Below, piece by piece: positions 11,260-23,586 of a stretch of 64,000 bases of DNA. Positions within the stretch are counted from its first letter, which is position 1. The number at the start of each line of letters is the position of its first letter. The notes beneath the pieces are model-generated. The model was not told where the DNA came from. It saw only the letters and a list, made by a program, of their open reading frames with translations, and made no database searches. Source of the stretch: Cymbidium sinense (lineage: Eukaryota; Streptophyta; Magnoliopsida; Asparagales; Orchidaceae); the NCBI GenBank assembly GCA_021442155.1, contig CM038222.1, forward strand, positions 56,864,266 to 56,928,265, in the 5' to 3' direction. Both the position numbers and the translations under genes were made by a program.

Positions 11260-12545
11260 TGTGATTCACGCATGGAGCGAGTAATATTTATTGAAAATTG
11301 GTTGACCATTTGGGCTGGCCATAAAACTTGGATCATTTTAGCTTCGATTACAATAACTTACGGAGCTTTGACAGGATTTGTCATTGGTATGCTGCCTTAT
11401 TCAGGACATGCTAAATGACAGGCTTGATCAATTTGTTAGAATCGACTTACCAGATTGATAAAATTTCTTGCACCATCTACTTTCTACTTCAATGGCTTTG
11501 CTGAGAATCTCTTTCTTTTATGTCCTTGCAGATTTGAGTCTCCTCCAACTCTAGCTTCATGTTTGGTTGGGCTTGATGGAAGAATTGTTTTGCTTATTTT
11601 GATGAAGGACTCTGCTGGGGAATCGATTTATCCTTGCTTGAACAGATTTGAAATTCCTTTTATCCTAGCTTTGAGATTGGCAGACTTGATGAGGACTGAC
11701 CTGATTTGTCCCTATGGACTTGTCAGGAAGTCTATGCACTCCATGAATCCTATGCTTACTATTTTGACGGATTCGTTGAAGGATACATACAGATGACCCA
11801 GCCTTCCAGCTTATATAGGGTCAATGTTGAGTTACTAGTATAGTAACGTGTGCTTTAACAGACTAAATAATCACAAAATTCCTTTAGTTCGGCCATCGAC
11901 TTTGTATGAACTATGGAATTGCCCCGGCTTCTCGCTTTGACGAACTTGATGAGAAGATTGACTTTGATCCGCGGCTTTTGAATCATTTGAGAATAGAAAA
12001 TATCACCTGCGTAATATGAAGATTGATGAGGCAACCTCAATTGAGCATTTTCTATTTCTTAATCTATCGATCAAGTTGAGATCTCTTGGATCCGGGTTTC
12101 TTATAATCACTAAGCTTGATCTGGTTTGAGATTGAACAGCTATCATCATTGAACTGATGAGCAAGGGCTCTTTCACTGCGGCCTTTTCTTATGGCTTGTT
12201 GAGTGAGGAGAGTGTCAGCAACTCGGCCATATTTAGGCTTGTTGAGTTTGACCTTTAGAACATACTAGAGTCTTTGACTTAAGCTATAGTGGGTTGGTGT
12301 TTTTATCATCAGACTGACGAATGGGGGATATTTCATTGTGGCCTTTTCTTGCGGCTTGTTGAGTGAGGATAGCGTCAGCAACCTGGTTGAGTTCGACCTT
12401 TAGAACTCATCCGTGTCCTAAACTTTAGGATGTAAAGGTTGATGTTTCTCCAACTCAGTTGATTGAAGCTTCCGAAATCGGGAGTTCTTCTGACTTGATC
12501 TCCAGAATTTGACAAATCTGAGAGATAATTTTCTTGACATTTAGG
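11260..12545 (+). other. Antisense gene remnant in the 3' region of Tat element A (unknown function)
   Basis: On the strand opposite to pol, several protein blocks recur in A, B (36845-38150) and C (62580-63962). In A they are: CDSRMERVIFIENWLTIWAG with a hydrophobic segment (11260-11418, ending GHAK and stop); FESPPTLASCLVGLDG with SAGESIYPCL and RFEIP (from 11532); TCQEVYALHES; KIPLVRPSTLYELWN (about 11875); LTNLMRRLTLI; SFTAAFSYGLLSEESVSNSA (about 12170) and a shorter repeat near 12330; and SPTQLIEASEIGSSSDLISR (about 12450-12520). A pyrimidine tract and TTGCAG precede the second block at 11531, as in B and C. I infer a spliced antisense gene; some blocks sit in different frames. Tat elements such as Grande are known to carry antisense extra ORFs, but I do not recognise this protein. 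Confidence 0.6.
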
Positions 12546-13189
12546 GTTGTCCTTTCATGTATAGAACTCGATTCTTTTTGTTCCTACAAGACTCCGCAAC
12601 TTAACAAAGGATAATAATAGATATATTTAGGAATTTTGGCATGACTACATGTCACTGAATCAAAGTATATTTGAGGATCTCATCTCATGGCACGATGTCA
12701 ACTCAAATAAACTTAATATAAACTAAAAAAAAATACCCCCTGACTTGCAGGAGAAATTCTAAAGTACATTTAGAAGAATTTATCAAGATGAAAATATACA
12801 AATACATCCATATTTTAATTGATGTATTCTAAAGGAGATTTTAACATACAACATTGATTTTATTTGTATATAAAAATCTAAAATTTCCCCTTATGTAACA
12901 GGGGAATTTTCACGAAAATGTTCTTCATTTGGAGTATATTTATTTAGGGATCTCGGCATTAAGCATGATGTCAACCTAAATAGATATACTAAAAAAATGC
13001 CTCAGTGGAATTTTCCAAAAGTTCTTCATCCGGAGTATGTTTATTTAGGGATCTCAGCATAAAGCACAGTGTCAACCTAAATAGATATACTAAAAAAATA
13101 CCCCCTATCTTGCAGGGGAATTTCTATTATACATTGGGAATGTATTTGTAATGTATAAAACTTTTTCAAGTAATGACCGTTGATTGGCG

Positions 13190-14300
13190 GCATTGGTCTT
13201 TCACCCTTTATGTTGATGAGTTGGTATGCCCCTCTTTTGTATACCTTTTCAATGACAAAAGGGCCTTCCCAGTTAGGCTCAAATTTACCACCAAATTTTG
13301 ATTGGGGATAATTAGTCTTCTCGACTTTTTTTTTGAATGTTTGAGGTCACGCGTATGGTCAAAAGCCCCGGACATCTTTACCGATAAACTTCCAAATTTT
13401 GATTAGCTTGCTAATTTCATCAAGCCGAAGTTCCTCCATTCTCGTGACGCATTTTGTCTTCGAAAGTTGTATTGAATAACAGCTCAAAGTGAAGGCAACT
13501 AAACTTCGAGTGGAAGAACTACTTCAGTTCAAAATACCAATGAATTGGGAGTGGCTTTAGTTGGCATCTTGTAGGTAGTTCGATATGCCCATAGAGCCTC
13601 TACTAGCTTGGTATGCCATTCTCTCTTATTTTTAGTGAGAATCTTCTTAAGCAGTTTGACCAATGTCTTGTTGAAGGCCTCAAACCATTTATGCTTAGAT
13701 TGTATATCTAAAAAGTATCGCCAATCAATTTTGTGTCGATCAATGAATCTATAAATCTTTGCACTTTTGAAACCCGTATTGTTAGAAATTATTCGACGTG
13801 GCACTCCAAATCTATAGACTATATTATGCATGAAGAAGTTAATCACTCGGTCAGCAGTAACTTCTTTAAATGGAGTAGCCTCAGCCTACTTAGAGAAATA
13901 GTCAGTCACCGCTAGGATGAAGTGATGTCCGGCTGACGATGGTGGATCAATTGGTCCAATTACATCTATACACCAACATTCGAATGGCCAGGATGCTACT
14001 GTTAGGTGTAATCGATTTGGAGGTTGATGTATGAGATCCCCATATACTTGACACTCATGACACTTCTTAGAGTGATTAATATAGTATCTCACCATAGATG
14101 GTCAATAATAACCCATCCTTTTGATCTTTACTACCATCTTGGGACATGATAGATGTGCACCACAAAATCCTTCATGAACTTCAACCATAACTTTAGCTTC
14201 ATCTACCCATTGCATCAACATTTTGTCAAAGGATCTGATATAAAGTGTTGTTGACGAAGCATATATTTCTTTCTCTTTTTGTTTTAAGCTACTAGTGATT
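13190..14300 (-). pseudogene. Integrase of Tat element A (broken)
   Basis: Minus-strand reading gives the HHCC zinc region (VEVHEGFCGAHL ... KKCHECQVYG), then the core with the first Asp in CWCIDVIGPIDPP and the conserved ILAVTDYFSK. The second catalytic position is damaged: ISNNTGFKSAK, where B has FDNGTAFKSAK. The Glu in FEAFNKT is kept. The C-terminal part resembles B's PNQKFGGKFEPNWEGPFVIE block (13200-13320). A stop follows DYFSK. It would have joined element DNA to the host target. It lies last in pol, just before the antisense region. Confidence 0.88.
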
Positions 14301-14533
14301 TATCATTTGGTAATTTGCCTTTTTTAAAGTAGTCAATGAAGGATTGCCTCTAATCATGTGACTCTTCTACAACAAAGGCTTCACACTACTTTACTGAGGT
14401 AATGTCATTCTTAGTTCTTCTTGGTATAACTTCTTATTGATTTTGGGGAGTATGAGGAGCAATATGAGTCACATCCTCCGGTATTTGGTAACCCCTCTAC
14501 CTATGGGGATTGATACTTTATCAGCTCTAGAAC

Positions 14534-15000
14534 TCATCGAGTAAATATGCCGATCATAATAAAATCACCATTCATACTTATCATTTCCTTAGCTAATTTT
14601 TCCAAGCAATCGACTTTGTTGTTTTCGGATCGAGAGACACGAGTTAGTGTGATATTTGGTATCTGCTTCATTAGTTTGAGAACTCGCTTGTGATAGAAAG
14701 CTAACTCAAGCTTGTTGATTCTATAGATGTCAAGTACTTGATTTATAATAAGCTGAGGATCACCAAAAATATGCAAGTTCTGAATGCCTATGAAAATAGC
14801 TTCTTCAAGACCTACCACTAATCCTTCATATTCAGCCATTATTAGTTCTGGCTTGGCCAATCCATATGATCATCTCATTATCCCCTCTTTCCGGTGTTAT
14901 GAAGATGATGTCACCTCGCTTCTTGCTCTTGGGAAATTTAAATGTTGGACTTGTTTGATCGATGAGGCTCCAGCAAAGTACATTTCTCAAATTTGTGATT
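14534..15000 (-). pseudogene. Second (additional) RNase H of Tat element A
   Basis: An RNase H-fold domain separate from the RT-linked one, the hallmark of Tat elements. Visible blocks: YFAGASSIK (the first catalytic Asp has become Ala; B has YFDGASSIK), MAEYEGLVVGLEEAIFIGI with the Glu, HIFGDPQLIINQVL with the next Asp, and the C-terminal LTRVSRSENNKVDCLEKLAK with the last Asp. It sits between the RT-RH and integrase segments, as in other Tat elements. The first block is in another frame, so the domain is not translatable as one piece. Confidence 0.82.
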
Positions 15001-15129
15001 TTTCTCTTTCATGAATGAGCATAATTTTCTCATCGGGCAAATTATCATTAAGAGAAGAGTTTGCGGGGATAGGATGTGCAGCCAAAAAATCTGGTAGGAC
15101 TTGTCCCTTCACTACTTTCTGCTAACGTA

Positions 15130-16340
15130 TGTGATATCAAATTATAAAAGCAATACTGCCCATCTTGTCAAGTGACCTGTCAATGCTGGTATTGTCATCA
15201 AGTACTTCAGCGGATCGATCCTTGAGATGAGTGTAATCTTGTGAGATAGCATATAATAATGAAGCTTTTGGACTGCAAAGATCAATGCTAAACAGTGCTT
15301 CTCTATCGGAGAGTATCTCATTTTAGCTCCAATCAGCCTCCAACTGATATAATAAAAAGCATTCTCTTTGTCTTCTTGTGTTGTGTCAATAATTCTCCAA
15401 GGGACTCTTCTAATGCAGCTGTGTATAGAATGAGAGGCTTGGAATAAAAAAATGGTGGATTTAATGGTAGCTTTTAATGCTATTGAAGGCTTTTTGGCAT
15501 TCCTTGTCCCATTTGAATGGAGCATCCTTCTTCATCAACCTTGCAAATGGTTGACAGCGTCCTGATAGATTTGATATAAATCGACAGATAAATGCAATTT
15601 GTCCTCATAAAGAACGGAGCTAACATAAACTCTTCGACAGAGGCATCTCCATGATTGTCTTGATTTTAACAGGATCAATTTCAATTCTTCTGTGATGTAC
15701 AATGTACCGCAGGAATTTTTCGGAGGACCCCCCAAATACACATTTTAGATTATTCATCTTGAGATCATATTTTTTGATTCTCTCTAGTACAATTCTCAAG
15801 TCTTCGAAGCGGTTTTCACGGTTTAGGCTTTTCACTACCAAATCATCGACATAACATTCCACCTTTTGATGAATCAAATTATTGAAAATACGTGTCATGG
15901 CTCTTTGGTATATAGCTCTAGTATTTTTCAAGCCAAAGGGCATGACTGTGTAGCAATAAATGCCAATAGGTATTCTGAATGATGTATGTTTTTCATTTTC
16001 AGGTGCCATTTTGATTTGGTTGTACCCTGAGGATCCATCCATGAATGAGAACATGTCACAGTTGGAAGTGTTGTCCACTAATAGTTCTGATATTGGAAGA
16101 GGAAAGTCATCTTTTGGGCATGCCTTATTTAGGTCCCGGAAGTCAATGCATAGATGGATTTGGTCATTCTTCTTTCTGACTAAGACAATGTTAGCTATCC
16201 AATCTGCATACTTCTTCTCTCGGATGAAGCCTGCTTCAATTAGCTTTTTAGTTTCTGCAATTACCTATTCTTCAATCTCCAATCTCATTCATGTAGGAGC
16301 TTCTTTAGCAGGCATTGCATTTGGTTTGATAGCTAGTTTG
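15130..16340 (-). pseudogene. Reverse transcriptase and linked RNase H of Tat element A
   Basis: Minus-strand RT blocks in order: MRLEIEEQVIAETKKLIEA at the N-terminal end near 16285, IHLCIDFRDLNKACPKDDFP, FSFMDGSSGYNQIKMAPE (first catalytic Asp), MPFGLKNTRAIYQRAM, and the active site VECYVDDLVVK near 15850, intact. After a frame change comes the linked RNase H (about 15142-15600; WRLIGAKMRYSPIEKHCLAL, then HYYMLSHKITLI). Its catalytic residues are not recognisable, which fits the degenerate first RNase H known in Tat elements. Short frameshifts make it inactive. Confidence 0.9.
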
Positions 16341-17389
16341 TGAACTGCTACATCGTGGGATGACATTTGAATATGTCCGGCAAAGCAATAATTCATGAAG
16401 TAGCATTTTTCTTAACTTTCTCATCAGGAAGAAGGGCACAGACAAAAGTTGGAGGACCATTCTCCGTCCTAGGTTGACTTCTTTAAGTTCATCCATAGTA
16501 GTTATTTGTCCACCATCTTCAAGTTCTTCAGGTGCGAGCTTGGCTTCTACTTCTTCATTATTTTTAAGAAGAGTTTCATGGGAATTATCTTCTCCATCAC
16601 TAAGAGTTTCAATATCAGCTTCTATTATATTATAACAGGCCCGATGAGATTTGTGGATGAACCCCATACCTTAGTGATAAACTTATCACTTCTTCATGAT
16701 GCTTGAGGACTTTTTTGGTGCTACATCTTGTTAATGATTTGAGTCCTATGTTTAGTAGTTCTAATATGAACTCCAAGCTTATGCATCATTCTTCATAATT
16801 TTTGTGGATAGTATATTGGTATTCTTATTGGCACTACCTCATCATAATTTTCATGTTGAGTAGGTTGTTCAAAATTTTGAGGCTGAGACTCTTTATATTT
16901 ATAAAATAGAGTTCCTATTCTGCCACTCTCACTCAATGATGTCACATAGAATGTTATCAATTCTTCAATATTGCGAACTTCCAGTTAAGTGATTTATTTG
17001 AGGCACTGTTGAGGAATGAGTATAATTTTGAGTGATTCAGTAATACGAAGTTTAGGCATGAAGTCTGTAAGCCTAAATGGTTGTCTTGTCGGCTAGTGTT
17101 ACTCTTCTAGATTGTTAATGATATTTTGAGTTGTAGTTATGTTCTTGATCTTCTTTTTCTTAGCCAACTTCTTTGATTTATGGGGCTTGCATTTAGTAGA
17201 CTGCTTCTCATGCTGTGATGAAGTAGCCTTATCATAATGCCATTGAGAAGCCCAAATACTTGGTTTAAGTATCTCTCTTAAGTTCAATATAGGTTCAAGT
17301 GGTAATTTTCACTTAACACTAGGGACTTCTTTTAGTTGCTTCAGCATCTTCACGATCTTTTTAGAGACTACTATTTTTCATTTTTTAGT

Positions 17390-18663
17390 CTAAACTATTT
17401 TCTCCTTCTATTTATCTTTGCTGGATGATATAGAAGAGGACGTAATCATTCCTGTAGACTCTCTTTTAGGGTTGACTAGAACACTATCAGATAGTGTAAA
17501 TTTACCTCGACGATACTTTCTTTCTAGCCAATCTTTGAAGACATAACAGTCTTTGATAGGGTGACTGATCATTCGATGATAGGGACGGTAATTTAGATTA
17601 TTGACTTGATCAGCTTCTTCAGCCTTTTGATTTTTTGTAACTGTAAACTAGCTTTGACTGCTTGCTGAAATAATTTAGCCACACTGTTCCTTCTAAAGGA
17701 ATATTCTTTATTCATCTTTTCCTTAAGAGATGGCCGCATTCGCTCATCATCATTTGTTGCTTAGTTTGGATGCTCCCCACCACTTGGAAAAGTCAGGGGT
17801 TTGTCATTACCTCCTAATACAAATTTAGGTGGTGAATTAGAATAAACGGGCTTTTTACCCTTATCATTATTGTACATCGACTGCTTTCCTTTATCTATGT
17901 TATATATCACTCACTTTTTGCCATTTGAGCTATAAGAAGTGGCATGAGTTTCGTTTCTTCTTCAGTCCAAAGGTTTGTTTCTCTTTGCTTTATTTGCATA
18001 GACTTCAGACTTAGGGTAATTCAACTTTTCGAATTTAGCCACTCTATCGAGCAAGTCCTGAAATGTTGCAATCGATGCCATGCATAGAAATGGTGTCATT
18101 TTATCATCTATATTGCCCATTAGCAATTGGATCGCATGTTCTTCTTCCAATTGTTGCTCACACTTCATACTTAGGTTGTGCCAATGACTTATGAATTTCA
18201 TCACAGACTCGTCTTTCCTTCTTTTCAATAACACAAGGTCAGCGATTGTGATTTTCTTGGTTGCACTGGTGAACCTTTTCACAAATATGGTTTCCAATTC
18301 AACATATGTTTTAACGGAATCATTTAATAATTTTGCATACCATTCGAAAGAAGCTGAGGTCAAGCTACTAACGAATTGACGAAAAAGTAGTGCATTGTTC
18401 CCTCTTATGTTACAATAAGTAGCCTTAAATTGGGCTAGATTTGCTTCGGATTACCAAGCCCGCTGAAAGTATTGAATTTCGGCACTAAGTAACCTTTCGA
18501 GTACGACACTTGATCATATTCAGTTGGGTAAGGGCGGCCATTACTCACTAACTTTTCAGCCTGCTTTGAGGCTATGACTGTCTTTATCTTTTCATTGATT
18601 ATTATTTTTAACTGAGCAATTATTACGCTCTTGCAAGCTGGATTTTGAATTGTCACCGGAGAG
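17390..18663 (-). pseudogene. Gag of Tat element A
   Basis: Retrotransposon gag domain (PF03732-like) on the minus strand. It reads PKFNTFSGLGNPKQI (about 18480), then ASFEWYAKLLNDSVKTYVEL, FVKRFTSATKKITIADLVLL and VMKFISHWHNLSMKCEQQLE (17962-18363). Downstream near 17590 is YHRMISHPIKDCYVFKDWLE, similar to the C..H..H..C nucleocapsid-like motif of Tat/Ogre gag but with the first Cys lost. A basic tail follows (KSKKLAKKKKIKN, 17099-17287). This would form the capsid. Frame changes at about 18400 and below 17960 break it. Confidence 0.85.
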
Positions 18664-18699
18664 GTGTTTGGTTAACTTCATCTCTTGCTTCATGTGTGT

Positions 18700-19966
18700 G
18701 TATATGTAAGAGCTTGAGGTACCACGATTGGTAGTATAAAGTTCGTTGTTACCTACCGTCGATTAGCGTGACAAAACATACACTTGATATGATATTCTTC
18801 TGTAACAACTCCATCATGATGTTCATTTGTACTATCATATCATTCATTTTGGTACCAAGCTGTGCAATCTCCTTGTCTTTGACTTTCATTTGGCGCTACA
18901 TTTCTCTTCGCTCTCTAGCTAGCGCCATGACATCAATCAGTACAGGCTCTTCCTCTTCTTCTACTTCTTATTATTGTTCTGCTCCTTGCTCATTTTCAGT
19001 GGGAGAACTTGATCTCTCCTTGTGCATTTACGCTATTGTTAGCAGAGGACGATGATTATAAAAGCGTGTACCAGTGATCACTGCTCAACCATATACAACT
19101 TCGACACCCATGATTTCTTTCTCATCCTGATCTTCTTCTTCTTTATCTTTAGCAGACATTGAAGATCCATCCTCTATTTGCTTCAATGGAGACTTTTCTT
19201 CATAAGCATCAAATTCAGGTTCATAATCCCTGGATTTGCGTTGCTGCTGATGGCACTGAGAGGAGAGTTCATCTACAACTCTGACCATATAGACGACTTC
19301 TATTTCCATATAATCTTCTTCATTATTTTCTTCCTGCACATGAATTTCTACTCGATGTTTTCAGTGGATCTCTGGTTCAATGTGCGGAATAACCACCTCT
19401 TCTATAAAAGGACCACACTAATGTCAACCTTCTCTTGTAGGGGTGAAACTGATCGACGATGGGATCCCCTAGAGGATTCTCTAGGGTGTCAACCATCATA
19501 TTGTTCATCATTGATATCCCTTCTTTTGGGTATCCTCTTATGGTGAGTTGATTTTGAGGCAAATTTCTGAGTATATGTATCAGATGTCACACCCCTTATA
19601 TTACTCAAAGTTTCATTATGGGGCCTTGGCCTCCATATTTGCTTACCCTTTCGTCGGGACCTTTTGACAGCAGATTCTTGGACATGTGGTCCAAGTGTCG
19701 TGCTCTGATGCTCACCATGCAAATCATACTGGGCTCGCTGGCCAATTACCAGAAGAGATGACAACTTTCTTGGTGGGGCTTCAATATTTTCTGATGAATG
19801 TACCATGAGTGGGTGCTTCAGGAGTTGCAGCTACGATAGCCAGGAAATTTAAGCTACCAAATTGGATGGTAGCAGCGACATCTCCAGTGTTGATGATGGT
19901 GTTGGCTAGGCAGATGTTCGCATCATGACCTAGCTGAACAGTGAAAGGAGTGATTTGTAGATCCAT
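18700..19966 (-). pseudogene. 5' ORF / gag N-terminal region of Tat element A
   Basis: Starts MDLQITPFTVQLGHDANICL at 19966, about 150 bases inside the PBS. The same protein start recurs in B (29485, GRRANIHLANVVINT) and C (60400, GRGANIHLANAVINTGDAG), so it is real coding sequence. Later blocks: HGEHQSTTLGPHVQESA with RSRRKGKQIWRPRP (about 19630-19720), and an acidic stretch EENNEEDYMEIEVVYMV (19300-19339). Tat elements often carry an ORF before gag; I cannot tell whether this is separate or the gag N-terminus. No domain recognised. Confidence 0.65.
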
Positions 19967-20111
19967 TTTCTACAGAATGATTCATTCTACATAGAGCCTC
20001 ATATTGAATTTATTATACACTTAAATCACCATTTTGTTATTTTGAATTTGCACAAATTTTATTGCTACTATAACATATATATGACTAGCCAAAGATGGAA
20101 AGAGAATCCTG

Positions 20112-20129
20112 TCCCTAGCGGAGTCGACA
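20112..20129 (-). other. Primer binding site of Tat element A (tRNA-Arg type)
   Basis: Minus strand TGTCGACTCCGCTAGGGA, 2 mismatches from TGGCGACTCCGCTGGGGA, the complement of the 3' end of plant tRNA-Arg(ACG). It lies 6 bases after the LTR end CCCACA at 20136. Confidence 0.85.
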
Positions 20130-21087
20130 TAAATCTGTGGGCTTCAAAAATTCACCCTTGACCTCTTCGATGAAAAGAGTGTTTTAAATGTCAGTGAAAT
20201 TTTTAGAAGGCCTTGGCTCCTTTGTGAATTCTATGGCCACGTCCTTACTGGAGTGAGATTGATTGAGAGTGAGCATAGTAGAACACTTGATTTGATATTG
20301 GCTCCTTTGTGAGCTAGAGTTTTCTTAATTTGTCACCCCCAACAAACAGTTGCAAAAGGTGGATAGATTGAGTTTTGATTTAAGCTTTTAGTGATTAGAT
20401 TTTATTGGAGAAATTTTTAGATTGACACTCAATTTGAGTTAATCTGATTTGAAAATTTTTTAAGAGTTTTAGATCCTGCCAACTCTATTTAGCTGCTAAC
20501 AGAGGATTAGATCTATTGTCATCTGATAGAATCAGTTTTTTAGATATTTCACTGATTTGAAACTCTTATTATAGCTTTTTAGATTTTCTTAACCCGGACC
20601 CAGTCTTAAGACTAAACCGGGAAGCAGCCCACGCAGCTTCCTCGAACACTTGAATTTTAGCATTCAGCATAGTGTCGGAGCCCATGCAGGTGTTTTTGAG
20701 AATTTAGGCAGTTTTGTGTTTGAACTATGATATTGATTTCAGATTTTTATTTAATTCCATTTGACCCCTTTTGAAATTAAATTTTGCACTTGAAATCTCT
20801 ATGTTCGAGCACGTGCAGGTATTTATAGCATATCTAATTTCATATAATTAATGAAATTATGGATCTTGGAAATCATAATTAGGATAAAATTCATTGTTTT
20901 TGATTAAAGGATGCCCTATGATTTTTGTTGATTTTGATTTAGTATCGCCTTTTGTTTGCTTGTACAAAGGGTTGCAGATGTGGTGAAGAAGGCATTTTGA
21001 AGCTATAGGTTCAAAGGATAATTTAATTTGTCATTTTAAGAAGAAGATTTACTCCTCAAAGTAATTCTCATTTTTTCTCCTCTTTTA

Positions 21088-21330
21088 CTCAAATTTGATT
21101 TCCTCCTCTTTGTTCAAATTTGATTCCCCTTTGTTCAAATTTGATTTTTCCCTCTCAGTATTCAAATTTGATTTTCCCCTCTTTATACTTCTTCCAATTT
21201 CTATAAATAAGGCTAAGAGGAGTTGTCTATTCCATTCCATTTACTTGAAAGGTTAGAGCTAGGGTATTTGAAAGGGAGCGGTTAGGAACTTTAGTGGGCT
21301 TTCAATCCTACTTCGATAAATTTTGTAAGT
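21088..21330 (+). promoter_or_regulatory. Possible antisense promoter block in LTR of A
   Basis: Four direct copies of CAAATTTGATT within about 90 bases (21088-21178) are followed by CTATAAATAAGG at 21201, which looks like a plant TATA box on the plus strand, opposite to element A. I did not find this block in the other LTR copies. There is no evidence of use. Confidence 0.3.
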
Positions 21331-21781
21331 GATTTTCACCCTTCTTTTAATTTTATTTTTTGCTTTTATACCTATCGCATGCCATTCTAGTTTCTCCCTC
21401 TCTTTTTTTTAGTTAAAAGGTTTAACATAATCGACATCCTCATGGCCATCATCCCGTAGATCGGGGATATTTTGGCTTACTCACGCCTCATGAGGGAATG
21501 GTGTCTTACGACACACTGATTTTCTTCTCTCATACTGGCCGAACACGACCTTGACTTGAAAGAAAATAAACAATGCAATATATATTCATTCCCCCTTTTT
21601 TTTCTAAGTCTAGAAATTAGAAAAATTTTGGTAGCATTTCATCTAGGGGGAGCAACATCTAACAAGTGGTGGCTTATTCGACGCCCCATCGAATGGGTGC
21701 GTCTTACGACACCGAGCCTATTTTTTATCCCGTCATACCTCCGAAAGCACAATGAGGTCTTCAAACTTGCAAAGAACACAA

Positions 21782-21783
<2 letters not shown>

Positions 21784-21861
<78 letters not shown>
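21784..21861. repeat. (TA)n microsatellite in LTR of A
   Basis: About 39 TA units. It lies at a different LTR position from the tracts in LTR1 and LTR3, but matches the short one in LTR4 (56136-56165). Confidence 0.97.
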
Positions 21862-21863
<2 letters not shown>

Positions 21864-23586
21864 GCATTCTCAAATCTCACAAGTTCTGACGCATTTTTCG
21901 GCGCACTGCAAGGCTTGACAAAGGAACTGGGTTGGGTATGTGATTGGGAATGCAAGGTAAGGGGTGCGATGCTAAAAATCGAAGGAAGAATTCTCCTACT
22001 AACGATGTTCTTCCCCAATTTGCGGCGCAGCGGAAGCGGGACGGCTAAAGAGAGGGAAGCGACGCCGAAAATCAAAAGAAGAATTTATCGACGAGTTCCT
22101 CCCGATTTGCTGAAAGAAACGGGATGGGTGAGGGGTGCGATAAAAAATTGAAGGAAGAATTGCATCGACGATGTTCTTCCCGATTCGGCAGCAAATGAGA
22201 GGCCAAAATGAGTCGCGTCGAAAATCGAAAGAATAATTTGCTTACTCATGATGTTCTTCCCCGATTTGCGACACAACAGAAATAGAAGGATTTAGGTCAG
22301 TATTAATGTAAGGTTAGTTACAAAGTTAGGCCAGAGGTTTGGGGTCAGGGCCGAACAGTGGGCTTGAAGGGCAGAAAATGGGTCAGGAGTGGTCGCAGGC
22401 AATTTTATGGGTTAGCGCTAGCTTTTTGACAGTAACGGCTGAATGGCAGAAAAGAGGAATGGCGGGACCAGGATCCGACTAGAACGGAGGCAGAACATCA
22501 TGGAACAGAAAGGATTTCTGGCCAAAATGGCGGCAGACCACCGGCGGGCCATCGGCGGTATCACGGGACGCAGGTCGGGCGCAGAGTTGGTCGGGCGACG
22601 GCCTAAGGCGGTGGCGGATTGGCGCGGGTTACGCTGGTTCGACGGCGGGTTGCACGCAGAGCGACGGCTGGATTTCAAACCGGCGCGGCGGCTCGTTATG
22701 GTTCGTCGCCGGGTGCCACCGGGAAGACGGCCGATGTGATGTAGATGTGTAAACGAGCCGAGCTTGAGCGAGCTTGGTACTTATTCATGTTCGGCACATT
22801 AAGAATTTCCTTTGTTCATTATCGGCTCGTGTTCGTTAAGGGCTCGTTAACATTTGTTTGTGTTCGTTAGGAGCTCGTGTTCGGCTCGTTAAGGCTCGTT
22901 AAGCATTATTTATTTATTTATTAATATTTTAAAAATATTAAATTTAATAAAAAAAATTTAATACAAAATACAGTTTTATAGTTATTTGTTTATAAATTGT
23001 GGAGTGTGAGGACTAACAATAAAAATAATCCTTTCAAAAGTAAATTTTATTACAAACAAAACTACATAAAGCAATATTATAATTGAATATCAAAATATGA
23101 TCTATTAACATATTTTAGTATTTACAAAAATTACATTATTACAAATTTGATTTACTACATTTGAATATGATTGAGAACACAAAAAATTAAATAAGTTATA
23201 AATAAATAAACAAATGAGTACATTGATACAATCCAATCAAACACTTTTATGAAGAAATTGAAACTTTAACATCTCTCAAACTCGAAATAATCTTGATAAT
23301 CTTGGCTTGATTATTCACTCTCCAGAAGTCATCAACTTTGCCACATAAGATTTGCTCTTTGCCACATTATACTTGAATACTTCTTGCTGCACTATATAAA
23401 TAAAACTAAACCAAATTTATGTTATATAATTATTGAATGGTCTGAATTTGAAATTTTATATTAGATAATCAATGATGCCATCATAGCTTGATGGGTCATG
23501 AGTCATGGCTACTTAAATTCATAAAAAATACATAAATCCAAAATACAATGAAACAGCAATTAAAATGAAAACAATCATTTTATCAA

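Larger units (their letters stand above)
11244..20135 (-). mobile_element. Tat-lineage Ty3/gypsy element A, internal region
   Basis: A minus-strand LTR retrotransposon interior bounded by a PBS at 20112-20129 and a purine tract at 11244-11256. Order in the minus direction: 5' ORF, gag, a deletion where protease should be, RT, RNase H, a second RNase H, integrase, then about 1.9 kb without pol sequence that carries antisense coding blocks. Two RNase H domains plus a tRNA-Arg primer site indicate the Tat lineage (Ogre, Grande, Retand and relatives). Stops and frameshifts occur throughout. Compared with B, the protease segment (31690-32190 in B) has been lost near 17090. Confidence 0.9.

Noticed and set aside
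22418..22739. ORFs on both strands in the GC-rich part of A's LTR
   Set aside because: Low stop frequency from high GC; cut by the hAT insertion and not shared with other copies.
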